Origin: a virus | Virus record (IMG/VR): IMGVR_UViG_3300021519_000080 | Location: 1 to 22,482 of that record | Direction: 5' to 3' (one strand) | Length of the DNA stretch: 22,482 nt | In this document: positions 8,739 through 16,375 of the stretch, in pieces | Layout of the letters: every line of letters begins with the position of its first letter | How positions within the stretch are numbered: the stretch's first letter is position 1 | Translations under genes and position numbers: made by a program | The notes under the pieces: model-generated | Databases searched by the model: none | Seen by the model: only the letters and a program-made list of their open reading frames with translations | What the model was told of the DNA's origin: nothing

Positions 8739-9668
8739 ATGGCAGACATAAGCGCAGCACGGCTTAACAACTTACAGTCGAGATTAGAATTAATTTTAGG
8801 CAACGGCGCTGGACAGAATGGGTACGGCCAAACCTTAAACAGTTATCCGGTCTCAAATCTTAGCGGCGTTATTGCAGCAGCTGACATTAACTCTATCTAT
8901 GCAGATATGGTTAGAGCTAGAGTACATCAAATTGGCACCCAGCCTACAGAAATTGCTCAGCTGGTATCAAATCTTAATATTATTGGTGAAGAAAGCAGTT
9001 ACCAATTAGGTGATGATGGAGTAACAGTAACAGATCCAAGCGGCAATTTAAAAGGTATTTTAGACTACGAACGCTTAATGAGTCAAATTGAGCTTGATAA
9101 ATTTTTAGTTCATTCATCTCAGGCATCGATTGAAGCAGGAATTAGTAGTTCTAGGACTGCTGAGTGGAATGGTATTATATACCATGAAGTTACAGTAAAC
9201 TTTAACAATGCTGATCACAGACGCCACTTTTTTAATACAGGCAGTAATATAAGATTTAACGGCAGTAACAGCGGAGCAATCGGAGACAAAGGTAAAGATT
9301 GGAATATGTTGTTAATTGAAATTGGATCAGTGTCCTTTGGACATGCAACCACTTATCCAACAGGTTCGGGCATAGGTTCGGCGATTGGTAATTTCGGATT
9401 AACAGATGCTTATCAAACTATCTTTACTAAAGTTGGCAGCGGCACGTATTCTGGCGTGTATGCTGGAAACATTTATACCATTAAAGCACGAGCACCAAAT
9501 AGTAGTTCTATTCAGTTTAAGATAGAACTCAATGACGTTGTAACTGATCCTGTTGTTGATAATAACGTTGAGGGACGCTTAATTAGTAATATTCAGCATA
9601 CAAGAGCTGATTCTGCTAGTGTAAGTGTCCCAGCCCCAACATATACCAACACTGTTGCTCTTTCTTAA
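8739..9668 (+). CDS. Virion structural protein, first of a tandem pair
   Basis: This 309-residue protein has a paralogue directly downstream. Shared landmarks are 'YADMVRARVHQIG' at residue 54, 'LMSQIELDKFLVHSSQ' near 115, and 'HRRHFFNTGSNIRF' at 160. The 'RRHFFN.G..IR' motif is one I know from structural proteins of T4-like marine phages, with no assigned function. The remainder is small-residue and beta-rich, with no signal peptide, membrane segment or enzyme signature. The start at 8739 is set by AAGGA at 8728-8732, which overlaps the upstream stop codon and suggests translational coupling to the third fibre gene. The 3' end overlaps a hairpin. A fibre, whisker or tail-decoration role is inferred from position only. 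Confidence 0.65.
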   Translation: MADISAARLNNLQSRLELILGNGAGQNGYGQTLNSYPVSNLSGVIAAADINSIYADMVRARVHQIGTQPTEIAQLVSNLNIIGEESSYQLGDDGVTVTDPSGNLKGILDYERLMSQIELDKFLVHSSQASIEAGISSSRTAEWNGIIYHEVTVNFNNADHRRHFFNTGSNIRFNGSNSGAIGDKGKDWNMLLIEIGSVSFGHATTYPTGSGIGSAIGNFGLTDAYQTIFTKVGSGTYSGVYAGNIYTIKARAPNSSSIQFKIELNDVVTDPVVDNNVEGRLISNIQHTRADSASVSVPAPTYTNTVALS

Positions 9669-9676
9669 GAGCAGCA
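9653..9676 (+). terminator. Hairpin at the end of the first tandem structural gene
   Basis: TGTTGCTCTT (9653-9662) pairs with AAGAGCAGCA (9667-9676) around a TCTT loop: ten pairs including one G-U. The TAA stop of the upstream gene lies within the hairpin. Only TTAT follows, so an intrinsic terminator would be weak; an mRNA-stabilising 3' hairpin is an equal possibility. Confidence 0.35.
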
Positions 9677-9680
9677 TTAT

Positions 9681-9700
9681 AAGAGTATATAAATACTCTT
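9681..9700. repeat. Perfect inverted repeat enclosing a late promoter
   Basis: AAGAGTAT (9681-9688) and ATACTCTT (9693-9700) are exact reverse complements around ATAA. The repeat spans the TATAAATA motif at 9688-9695. It shares AAGAG/CTCTT with the hairpin just upstream, so alternative pairings are possible. Confidence 0.6.
9688..9695 (+). promoter_or_regulatory. Late promoter TATAAATA
   Basis: This is an exact match to the T4 late promoter element, ending 20 bases before the ATG at 9716. Initiation about 6 bases after the motif would leave a short leader with an AGAGGA ribosome binding site. It is the best late promoter in the window. Confidence 0.65.
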
Positions 9701-9715
9701 AATAGAGGAACAGGA

Positions 9716-10711
9716 ATGCCCACCACAACAAAGGTATTAGCATCAAGATTTAATACGTTAGTAACTAGAATGAATGCTATTCTAGGAACTTCTAACCTGT
9801 TAACTCCTACCTTTGGTTACGGCCAAGCTACAACTGCTAATACAGTAGTTGGTAATTATAATACTAATACAACCTCTACTAATCTAATAGACGATGCGCA
9901 ATATCGAAGTTTGTACATTGACATGGTACGAGCTAGAGTACATCAAATAGGTTCAGCAGCATTTACTCAAAGCCCGTTTCCAGTTGGCAGTTACAATATT
10001 AACGGTGCCTCTACAGACAAAGTTACTGAAGCATATATCATTGCATTAGAATCTTTAATGACATCAATTGAAACTGATAAGTTTTTAATTTATGAAGCAC
10101 AGCAGGCTGCTTTAGAACCTTTAAAAAATTCTGGAGGTTTTAATTTACAAGGTTCTAGGACTCAATCTGCCGCTGGAACTTGGAATCAAACACTTTCATT
10201 TATTTTTACAGTTACATTTACTTCTGATGCTGCTAGACGACACTTTTTTAATTCTGGTGGACAGGTTAGGCTTGCAGGTCAGCGTGTCGCAGGTGTAAGC
10301 TCAAACGCTAAAAGCACATCATGGACAAATTTACTAACTTCAGTTGGTCAAGTTACATTTGCTGTAAATAGAACTTACAGTACACTTGCTTATGGTTCAG
10401 GAACAAGTATTGGAAACAAAGATCTTACAGGCACCTATCAACAAATATATCAAGGCGGCTCTGGAATATATTCAGGCAACTATGTTCGAGTATACGCTCT
10501 ACAAAATAGCGGATCACAAATTCAATTTAGGGTTTATTTTGAAGATATTAGGTCAGAAGGGATTGATGAACCAGTCTATGGTGACTTTAATATCACCACA
10601 CAAATACTTCGTCCAGAAGGTACAGTTACTATCAGCGGTAATTCTTACAATACAGTTACAATTACTCCAGCTCCTATTGGTACGATAGTTACCGACATTA
10701 CACAAATTTAA
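9716..10711 (+). CDS. Virion structural protein, second of a tandem pair
   Basis: This 331-residue protein is a paralogue of the gene before it. It shares an N-terminal 'ASRFNTLVTRMNAILG', 'YIDMVRARVHQIG' at residue 67, 'LMTSIETDKFLIYEAQQ' near 115, and 'ARRHFFNSGGQVRL' at 173. The C-terminal half is rich in Ser, Thr, Gly and Tyr and probably beta-structured. No enzymatic motif is visible. Unlike its neighbour it has its own exact late promoter (9688-9695) and an AGGAACAGGA ribosome binding region, so the two copies may be made at different levels. It is the last structural gene before the glycan cassette. A virion location is inferred from context and from similarity to conserved structural proteins of T4-like marine phages. 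Confidence 0.65.
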   Translation: MPTTTKVLASRFNTLVTRMNAILGTSNLLTPTFGYGQATTANTVVGNYNTNTTSTNLIDDAQYRSLYIDMVRARVHQIGSAAFTQSPFPVGSYNINGASTDKVTEAYIIALESLMTSIETDKFLIYEAQQAALEPLKNSGGFNLQGSRTQSAAGTWNQTLSFIFTVTFTSDAARRHFFNSGGQVRLAGQRVAGVSSNAKSTSWTNLLTSVGQVTFAVNRTYSTLAYGSGTSIGNKDLTGTYQQIYQGGSGIYSGNYVRVYALQNSGSQIQFRVYFEDIRSEGIDEPVYGDFNITTQILRPEGTVTISGNSYNTVTITPAPIGTIVTDITQI

Positions 10712-10714
10712 TTC

Positions 10715-10743
10715 TTGCTTTTTCTTTAGAACCCTGCTATAAT
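10715..10743 (+). promoter_or_regulatory. Strong sigma-70 type (early) promoter
   Basis: TTGCTT (10715-10720), a 17-base spacer and TATAAT (10738-10743) form a near-consensus bacterial promoter, with TGC before the -10 giving an extended -10 element. It lies in the 105-base gap between the last structural gene and the glycan cassette. The -35 begins 3 bases after the upstream stop, and the predicted start near 10750 gives a leader of about 65 bases. Host RNA polymerase could use it early in infection. Apart from a weak GCCAA/TTGGC inverted repeat (10756-10776), I see nothing else in the gap. Confidence 0.7.
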
Positions 10744-10816
10744 GTATGTTATATAGCCAATTTCTTACCACTTGGCCTAACAAAACTAATATATAATTTA
10801 AACTCAGGAGTTTAAT

Positions 10817-11179
10817 ATGGATGAACGCTTAGAAAAAGCCCTTGGCTTTAGTAACTATATGGTTACGTTGAACAATCAAAAAAGGGTAATTAAAGAAAAA
10901 TTTCACGAAGATCTGCTTTATTTTATTAGCGGATGTCAGTTTACAGTTACTAAAGAATTGATCACATTTGTAGGGTTGCTAGCTAATAGAGGCACTGATC
11001 AAAATGCTGTACTAACTGATGACAATGATATTCCACTTCAAATTGAAGACTTATCTAAATTTTATGACGACATTCTTGATGTCTACTTTACTGCATCAAA
11101 CTCATACTTTGCAAAATATGAAGACCTAAAGAAAAATAGAAGAATAGAGACATTAGTTGGCTATGAGCAACAAAACTAA
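10817..11179 (+). CDS. Conserved small phage protein of unknown function
   Basis: This 120-residue soluble protein is likely mostly helical, beginning MDERLEKALGFSNYMVTLNN. The pattern 'KALGFSNYM.TLNNQKR' followed by 'KEKFHEDLLYF' and, near residue 75, 'DDNDIPLQIEDLSKFYDDI' is familiar to me from T4-like cyanophages, where it is also uncharacterised. I see no enzyme motif, membrane segment or DNA-binding helix-turn-helix that I would defend. AGGAG at 10806-10810 sits 6 bases before the ATG, and a strong sigma-70 promoter lies upstream, so it is probably expressed early and well. It overlaps the next gene by 17 bases and is the first gene of the glycan cassette, though it need not work in that pathway. 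Confidence 0.7.
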   Translation: MDERLEKALGFSNYMVTLNNQKRVIKEKFHEDLLYFISGCQFTVTKELITFVGLLANRGTDQNAVLTDDNDIPLQIEDLSKFYDDILDVYFTASNSYFAKYEDLKKNRRIETLVGYEQQN

Positions 11180-12023
11180 AGGCGTTGTTGTTTTTGCAAG
11201 AAACAACGGTAAACTAGACTACGTTAAACAGGCTGTATTTCTTGCAGGCCGTGTTAAGAAATATTTAAATCTTCCTACATCAATTGTAACAGATTGCCCA
11301 GATTATTTACGAAATAATTTTGATGCCAGTGTATTTGATGAAATTATCACAGTTGATTTTATTGATTCTAGAAACCACCGAACTTATTTTGATGGGTCGT
11401 TATCACATAAAAGTGCCCCATTTAAAAATGACATGCGAGATGGCATATACGGGCTTTCACCCTATAACGAAACACTGCTATTAGATGCAGACTATGTGCT
11501 ATGCAATGATTTATTTTTAAATTGCTTTAATTCGCAACACGATTTAATGATGTTCAAAGACTCTTATGATTTATCATATCATAGAGATGATACAGAGTTT
11601 CAAAAGGTCAGTGATTATTCTATTGATTTTTATTGGGCCACTGTTGTATTTTTTAGAAAAACAGCCGATAATAAAATATTCTTTGATTTAATAAGACATA
11701 TTAAAGACGAATGGAATCATTATCGTCGTGTTTATCAAATAGGTTCGTCACTTTTTAGGAATGACTTTGCTTTTAGTATTGCTGCTCATATTATGAACGG
11801 ATTTTCAAAAGGTACTTTAATAACCGGTTTGCCGGGCAAGCATTATTATACCACAGATAGAGATATTTTACAAAGTTTAGATAACGAAAAAATGATTTTC
11901 TTATTAGAAAAGAAAGACTATTTAGGCGAATATACCTTGTTAAAAACTGAAAATCAAAGCATACACGTAATGAATAAATTTAGTTTAGAAAGAATCATTG
12001 ACAAGGAGTTAGCCAATGGATAA
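11163..12023 (+). CDS. GT-A-type glycosyltransferase-like protein (first of pair)
   Basis: The protein has 286 residues. The N-terminus 'KGVVVFARNNGKLDYVKQAVFLAGRV' fits the nucleotide-sugar binding start of GT-A enzymes such as the GT8 family. A DxD-type motif, 'LLLDADYVLCND' (D108 and D110), would bind the metal and sugar diphosphate. The product is probably a sugar transferred to a glycan or protein in the host cytoplasm; donor and acceptor are unknown. I chose the ATG at 11163 over a TTG two codons earlier; neither has a strong ribosome binding site, and the gene is probably coupled to the upstream gene it overlaps. The next gene encodes a related protein with the same opening (GILVLAQNLDTVDYVEQACLLA), so the pair arose by duplication or acts in successive steps. 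Confidence 0.65.
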   Translation: MSNKTKGVVVFARNNGKLDYVKQAVFLAGRVKKYLNLPTSIVTDCPDYLRNNFDASVFDEIITVDFIDSRNHRTYFDGSLSHKSAPFKNDMRDGIYGLSPYNETLLLDADYVLCNDLFLNCFNSQHDLMMFKDSYDLSYHRDDTEFQKVSDYSIDFYWATVVFFRKTADNKIFFDLIRHIKDEWNHYRRVYQIGSSLFRNDFAFSIAAHIMNGFSKGTLITGLPGKHYYTTDRDILQSLDNEKMIFLLEKKDYLGEYTLLKTENQSIHVMNKFSLERIIDKELANG

Positions 12024-12861
12024 GACCCAAGGTATACTAGTTCTTGCTCAAAATTTAGATACTGTTGATTATGTTGAACAAGCGTGTTTATTAGCAATGA
12101 GTTTGCGTGTTACTAATCCTAATACACTGATTAGCGTAGTAACTAACGATGTTGTTCCTGAAGAATATGTTAAGTTTTTTGATAAAATAATTCCAATTCC
12201 ATTTAATGACGATGCTAAAGACAGTGAATGGAAAATTGAAAATAGGTGGAAGTTATATCATGCCACTCCGTATGATAGAACAATAGTACTAGATACAGAC
12301 ATGTTGGTATTGCAAGATATTTCAAGTTGGTGGGAAGTCCTCTACAACTATGATTTATTTTTTACTAGTAAAGTTTTTACATATAGAGGCGAACTAGTAA
12401 CTAGTGACTATTATAGAAAAACATTCACAGCAAATCATTTACCAAATTTATACAGCGGATTTCATTACTTTGAAAAAAGCAAGCTAGCATTAGAGTTTTA
12501 TACTTGGCTAGAACTTGCAATACAAAACTGGGAACTTTTTTACGGAACCTACGCAAAGGAGCAGTATCCAGGCCGCCTAAGTGTTGATGTTAGTGCAGCC
12601 GTAGTTGCTAAAATTTTAGACTGCGATGCAGAGATCACTAATGCATATAGTAGTTTTCCAACATTTACTCATATGAAACCAAAAATTCAAAATTGGAATT
12701 CTCCTAAGTCAAAATGGCAAGATTGTGTTGGTGTGTATATTAGTAGAGATTGCCAAATTAAAATTGGCAATCATGCACAAACTGGAATTTTACATTATAC
12801 TGAAAAAGATTTTGTAACTCCTGAATTAATTGAACGCTATAGGAATTACTTACATGTCTAA
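12016..12861 (+). CDS. GT-A-type glycosyltransferase-like protein (second of pair)
   Basis: This 281-residue protein has the fold signatures of nucleotide-diphospho-sugar transferases. The N-terminal strand-loop is 'GILVLAQNLDTVDYVEQACLLA', and the DxD motif is 'TIVLDTDMLVLQDIS' (D93, D95). Before it, 'ENRWKLYHATPYD' resembles the region preceding the metal site in GT8-like enzymes, and a later 'SGFHYFEKS' fits the acceptor side of such enzymes. AAGGAG at 12003-12008, 7 bases before the ATG, strongly supports this start; the gene overlaps its upstream paralogue by 8 bases. It probably transfers a sugar from a nucleotide donor, but specificity cannot be read. I found no membrane segment. Confidence 0.7.
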   Translation: MDKTQGILVLAQNLDTVDYVEQACLLAMSLRVTNPNTLISVVTNDVVPEEYVKFFDKIIPIPFNDDAKDSEWKIENRWKLYHATPYDRTIVLDTDMLVLQDISSWWEVLYNYDLFFTSKVFTYRGELVTSDYYRKTFTANHLPNLYSGFHYFEKSKLALEFYTWLELAIQNWELFYGTYAKEQYPGRLSVDVSAAVVAKILDCDAEITNAYSSFPTFTHMKPKIQNWNSPKSKWQDCVGVYISRDCQIKIGNHAQTGILHYTEKDFVTPELIERYRNYLHV

Positions 12862-14242
12862 TTTTGCAGATTTTTTAAAAAGTATAAATTTAGAAATTGA
12901 AGTTGATAACGTATCGTATGTCTATTATACCCCCGTAGACGGAAAAATACACAAAATTTCAAGTTCTAATATTCCGCATGTAGATTATGAAATTATTGAA
13001 GTTGCTCACAACAGTGTATCTGATATCATTAACGGTACAAGAAATACTGACGACTTTGTAGTAACCTATGACACTAGCTTAAAACAACTTGCGTTAAAAG
13101 AAGTTACATACGAAGAAGGGCTAGATGTAATAAATTATAAACTATTCCAACTTCCTGTCTTTAAAACTATTACTGATGACTATGGATCTAAAAGACCTCT
13201 TGTGCTTGAAAGCATTTATGATGGAGTAGATGTATTTGTTTGGATACCAAAACAAGACTACAAAAAAGATTCATTAGTTTGGTATAATAACGTTGTATAT
13301 AAACTGTTAGAAGACTGTATGTTTTTAGATAGTTTTGATACTGCAAAAGTTGAAATTTATATTGAAGATGTGCTAATAACAAATGCAAAAAGTTCAGGAC
13401 ACTTCTTAGAATATAAAGAAAAATTTCAACCGATTTACGACGATATCTTTGTTGATGTATGGTATGATAATTTAAAACATTATGCGGGACAGCATGTTTG
13501 GCTAAACAATGCAGTTTATAAAATTATAAAAGACCAAGATGCAGGTACGCATTTTAGTATAAACAATACTGAATCGATAATTCAAAATGTCTTATTGTAC
13601 AACGATAGTAACAAATACTTAACATTTACATCAGGGTTAAATCCTGGCGACAAATTATTAGATAATAATAGGCTTTATTTGTATACTGATGAAAAGATAT
13701 CAGTTGAGCAATCTAACAAATCTGTGATGTTCTATTCATCACAACGACATGCATTGGTTTATAATACAGATACAAATACATTTGTAAAATTTTCTATCAA
13801 AGAACGTAATAATAAAAATTTAGCAAACACTGAAACATTAGATGCTAATCTTAAAATTACTGCTATAGATACTGTGCGCCGGGGAACAAAAATTTTAGTA
13901 GGAAAAACTCTGTTTTTATGCAATCCAACAGACGAACACGAGTTTGATATAAATGTAGTTCAAAATAATATACATGGATCTTGGGAAATTTATTTAGGTA
14001 AGAAAACTATAAAGAGTTTAGAATCTATACATTATTATGGAACAGATATATTATATTTCAGTGTAACAGCAAAGCATGATCCGAATATTCTTTATAGAAC
14101 TGTTGAATTTTCGTTGCGTGAACTATTGGATGAAAAAAGACGAGTATATCCTTACAAATACGATTGGGAATTTAATAAAGAAGACGTAAGCGTTTACACT
14201 TCAAAGTTTTTTGACAGCTACTCACATGAGATTTTAGAATGA
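12854..14242 (+). CDS. Protein of unknown function with two carbohydrate-binding-like segments
   Basis: I do not recognise this 462-residue protein as a family. Two segments resemble each other and the aromatic-rich pattern of small chitin/cellulose-binding modules (CBM5/12 style): 'FVWIPKQDYKKDSLVWYNNVVYKLLED' at residues 128-154 (quoted here in outline: W, Y, V-W-Y-N-N, Y) and residues 202-226, 'VWYDNLKHYAGQHVWLNNAV'. The rest looks like beta-propeller or beta-sandwich material, for example 'ITAIDTVRRGTKILVGKTLF'. I use the ATG at 12854 rather than an in-frame TTG 24 bases earlier. It overlaps the glycosyltransferase before it by 8 bases and the one after it by 4 (ATGA). It may bind the glycan made by its neighbours, be a structural protein that they modify, or be an adsorption factor. 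Those roles are inference. Confidence 0.6.
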   Translation: MSNFADFLKSINLEIEVDNVSYVYYTPVDGKIHKISSSNIPHVDYEIIEVAHNSVSDIINGTRNTDDFVVTYDTSLKQLALKEVTYEEGLDVINYKLFQLPVFKTITDDYGSKRPLVLESIYDGVDVFVWIPKQDYKKDSLVWYNNVVYKLLEDCMFLDSFDTAKVEIYIEDVLITNAKSSGHFLEYKEKFQPIYDDIFVDVWYDNLKHYAGQHVWLNNAVYKIIKDQDAGTHFSINNTESIIQNVLLYNDSNKYLTFTSGLNPGDKLLDNNRLYLYTDEKISVEQSNKSVMFYSSQRHALVYNTDTNTFVKFSIKERNNKNLANTETLDANLKITAIDTVRRGTKILVGKTLFLCNPTDEHEFDINVVQNNIHGSWEIYLGKKTIKSLESIHYYGTDILYFSVTAKHDPNILYRTVEFSLRELLDEKRRVYPYKYDWEFNKEDVSVYTSKFFDSYSHEILE

Positions 14243-15162
14243 GCCAAAAATTTAAAGTTATTGATTATGACATAATATATCTCAGCTACGACGAACCCAA
14301 CGCTGAAAAAAATTATGCTGACCTATGTCAAAAGGTGCCATGGGCAAAACGTGTCCACGGGGTTAAAGGTAGTGACGCTGCACACAAAGCCTGTGCTCGA
14401 CTAAGTGAAACAGATCGTTTTATTACTGTCGACGGCGACAATATTATTAGAGAAGAATTCCTTAATCAAGAAATTGATTTTAAGGAACACGAAGATTTGA
14501 CACATACTGTAATCAGTTGGTGCGGGCGCAATTCAATTAATGGATTAATGTATGGTAACGGTGGTCTAAAATGTTGGCCTAAAGAATATGTGCTTAACAT
14601 GAAAACGCACGAAGCAGCAGATCCTCGTAACAAGCATGCCCAAGTTGATTTTTGTTGGGATGCAAAATACATACAAATGAACAGTTGCTACAGTGATGTA
14701 TATAACAACGCCACTCCTTATCAAGCATGGAGAGCGGGTTTTAGAGAAGGCGTAAAGTTAGCATTGGATAGAGGAGTTAAACCTTCTATAGAAGATTTCC
14801 ATAAGAATCATTGGAGATGTTTACATTGGTTATACATTTGGACAATGGTTGGTGCTGATGTAGAAAACGGTCTATGGGCAATATACGGCGCAAGAGAAGG
14901 ACTCTATAAAACCATGTGTACTGATTGGGACTATGTTCAAGTACGTGATTTTGAATATCTAAATTCTTTATGGAATGAAGAATACAATAAGATTACTATT
15001 GATATGCTTCCTTATGAAATTATAGGACTAGGAGAAACATTAAAGCATGAGCTCAATATTCCAATAGGCGACACACTGTCATCGGATCAAAGTAAATTCT
15101 TCAAAGCAGTGTATGAGCATCCTGCTAGAACTGATCATCAGAGATTTATAGAAAAGTTATAA
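14239..15162 (+). CDS. Phage glycosyltransferase-like protein
   Basis: This 307-residue protein begins 'FKVIDYDIIYLSYDEPNAEKNY' and continues 'VPWAKRVHGVKGSDAAHKAC'. With the DxD-type motif 'FITVDGDNII' (D65, D67), this matches a glycosyltransferase-annotated family I know from T4-like and other phages. The central part is rich in Trp, Cys and His ('ISWCGRNSINGLMYGNGGLK', 'FHKNHWRCLHWLYIWTMVGA'), which is characteristic of the family; the biochemical role of that block is unknown to me. It probably uses a nucleotide sugar in the host cytoplasm. The start overlaps the previous stop (ATGA), and the stop lies one base before the next start, so it sits inside a tightly coupled operon. Donor and acceptor remain unknown. 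Confidence 0.65.
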   Translation: MSQKFKVIDYDIIYLSYDEPNAEKNYADLCQKVPWAKRVHGVKGSDAAHKACARLSETDRFITVDGDNIIREEFLNQEIDFKEHEDLTHTVISWCGRNSINGLMYGNGGLKCWPKEYVLNMKTHEAADPRNKHAQVDFCWDAKYIQMNSCYSDVYNNATPYQAWRAGFREGVKLALDRGVKPSIEDFHKNHWRCLHWLYIWTMVGADVENGLWAIYGAREGLYKTMCTDWDYVQVRDFEYLNSLWNEEYNKITIDMLPYEIIGLGETLKHELNIPIGDTLSSDQSKFFKAVYEHPARTDHQRFIEKL

Positions 15163-15163
15163 A

Positions 15164-16375
15164 ATGCAAATACCTCTATATACTAGAAAAGACGTACTAC
15201 CGCAGTACAAATATTGTTGCGGATTTCCGCAAGACAAATTAACTGATCAATACTTTGTAAAAATGGAAGACCCTACCGGCTATTTTGGTTTATACGGTGA
15301 TCCATTTAAAATTGTTTTTAAAGATTACGATAATGATAGAAAATACTATTTTCCAATAATAGTAAGTTTTGAGCATTCGTTAGAAATTATTAAAGATATA
15401 ACATTTCCTGACATAGTAACACAAGATATTTTAAATAACAGATGCAAAATACTTGTTATCAATCCGTTTGAAGGATGGAGTTGGGATTTTTGGATTCAAA
15501 TTAGAGATATTATTATACAAAATAATAATTGGCTTACTCCAGATAAATTTGTTTTTTCGTGTGCAAATTTACATCCAATAGATAATATTAAAACAGTATA
15601 CTATAGTTTTTGGGAACGTCAAACTCGATATGAAAATTTACCATTCCTTCAAGAAAAAGCACACGTAGAAAAAATAGGACCTAAAGTTAAAAGACTGCAT
15701 AAATTTATTTGTTTAAATCGACGACCACATGCAGGAAGAATTGCACTAGTAACAGAGCTATTTAAATATAGAAAACAAGGAATGCTAAGTCTTGGCCGTA
15801 ATGGCCAAATGCCTAAGGGGTATTATGATCAGCAAGAAGAAATATTCAAAGATGCATATCCTGTAACATTTGAAAAATACATTGATCAAAATGTTAGATC
15901 TTCTGTTCCTTTACGAATTAATGATGGCAGAAATCCTGAAATTGAAAATCCCGTTCATGACTGGGCCACAGAAAAATTCTATGATAGTTACTTACACATA
16001 TGTCCAGAAACTTATCAATATTGGTCAAACAATAGAACATTTTTTAGTGAAAAAATATTTAAACCTATTATGTTTCTGCAACCGTTTGTTATAATAGGAG
16101 AACCGTACTCCTTAAAATCTTTAAAGAATATAGGGTATAAAACTTTTAACAAATGGATTGATGAAAGCTACGATGAAATTAAAGATAATAATGCTAGATT
16201 AAATGCAGCAGTTAAGTCTTCAATAGACTTCTTTACTAAGACAGATGACGAATTAATAGAAATTATTTCAGATATGTCTCATGTGCTTAGTCACAATTCA
16301 TCTATGCTAGTATATAGATCTTTAATGAATGATATTAATTTAAAAACATCGTTGTGGAATATATTAAATGACTAG
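15164..16375 (+). CDS. Putative GT-B-like transferase, first of two paralogues
   Basis: This 403-residue protein has no family I can name with certainty. Three blocks are conserved with the paralogue at 17000-18232: 'PFEGWSWDFWIQIRD' near residue 100, 'KFICLNRRPHAGR' at 180, and 'FFSEKIFKPIMFLQPFVIIG' around 293-312 followed by 'GYKTFNKWIDESYDEI'. An acidic residue near 'SEKIFKP' followed by a hydrophobic strand and Gly resembles the donor-binding end of GT10 fucosyltransferases and exostosin-like GT-B enzymes. That is why I suggest a glycosyltransferase, with low certainty. Its neighbours (three GT-A-like genes upstream, an SGNH hydrolase overlapping by 8 bases downstream) support a role in glycan assembly. 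The start is one base after the upstream stop, without a clear ribosome binding site. Confidence 0.5.
   Translation: MQIPLYTRKDVLPQYKYCCGFPQDKLTDQYFVKMEDPTGYFGLYGDPFKIVFKDYDNDRKYYFPIIVSFEHSLEIIKDITFPDIVTQDILNNRCKILVINPFEGWSWDFWIQIRDIIIQNNNWLTPDKFVFSCANLHPIDNIKTVYYSFWERQTRYENLPFLQEKAHVEKIGPKVKRLHKFICLNRRPHAGRIALVTELFKYRKQGMLSLGRNGQMPKGYYDQQEEIFKDAYPVTFEKYIDQNVRSSVPLRINDGRNPEIENPVHDWATEKFYDSYLHICPETYQYWSNNRTFFSEKIFKPIMFLQPFVIIGEPYSLKSLKNIGYKTFNKWIDESYDEIKDNNARLNAAVKSSIDFFTKTDDELIEIISDMSHVLSHNSSMLVYRSLMNDINLKTSLWNILND

Noticed and set aside
10386-10688. 100-codon open frame on the plus strand inside the second tandem structural gene
   Set aside because: It is a +2/+3 frame shadow of a gene with clear homology to its neighbour; its sequence is low-complexity and it lacks a ribosome binding site.
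10756-10776. GCCAA/TTGGC inverted repeat in the leader of the glycan operon
   Set aside because: Five pairs around an 11-base loop is too weak to call a regulatory hairpin or terminator, and no riboswitch or tRNA shape is present.
11157-11162. TTG start two codons before the ATG of the first GT-A-like gene
   Set aside because: The ATG at 11163 is preferred; the TTG has no better ribosome binding site and would add only two residues.
12830-12853. TTG start eight codons before the ATG of the carbohydrate-binding-like protein
   Set aside because: The added residues come from the coding end of the upstream gene and the overlap would be unusually long; the ATG at 12854 fits the overlap style of the cluster.
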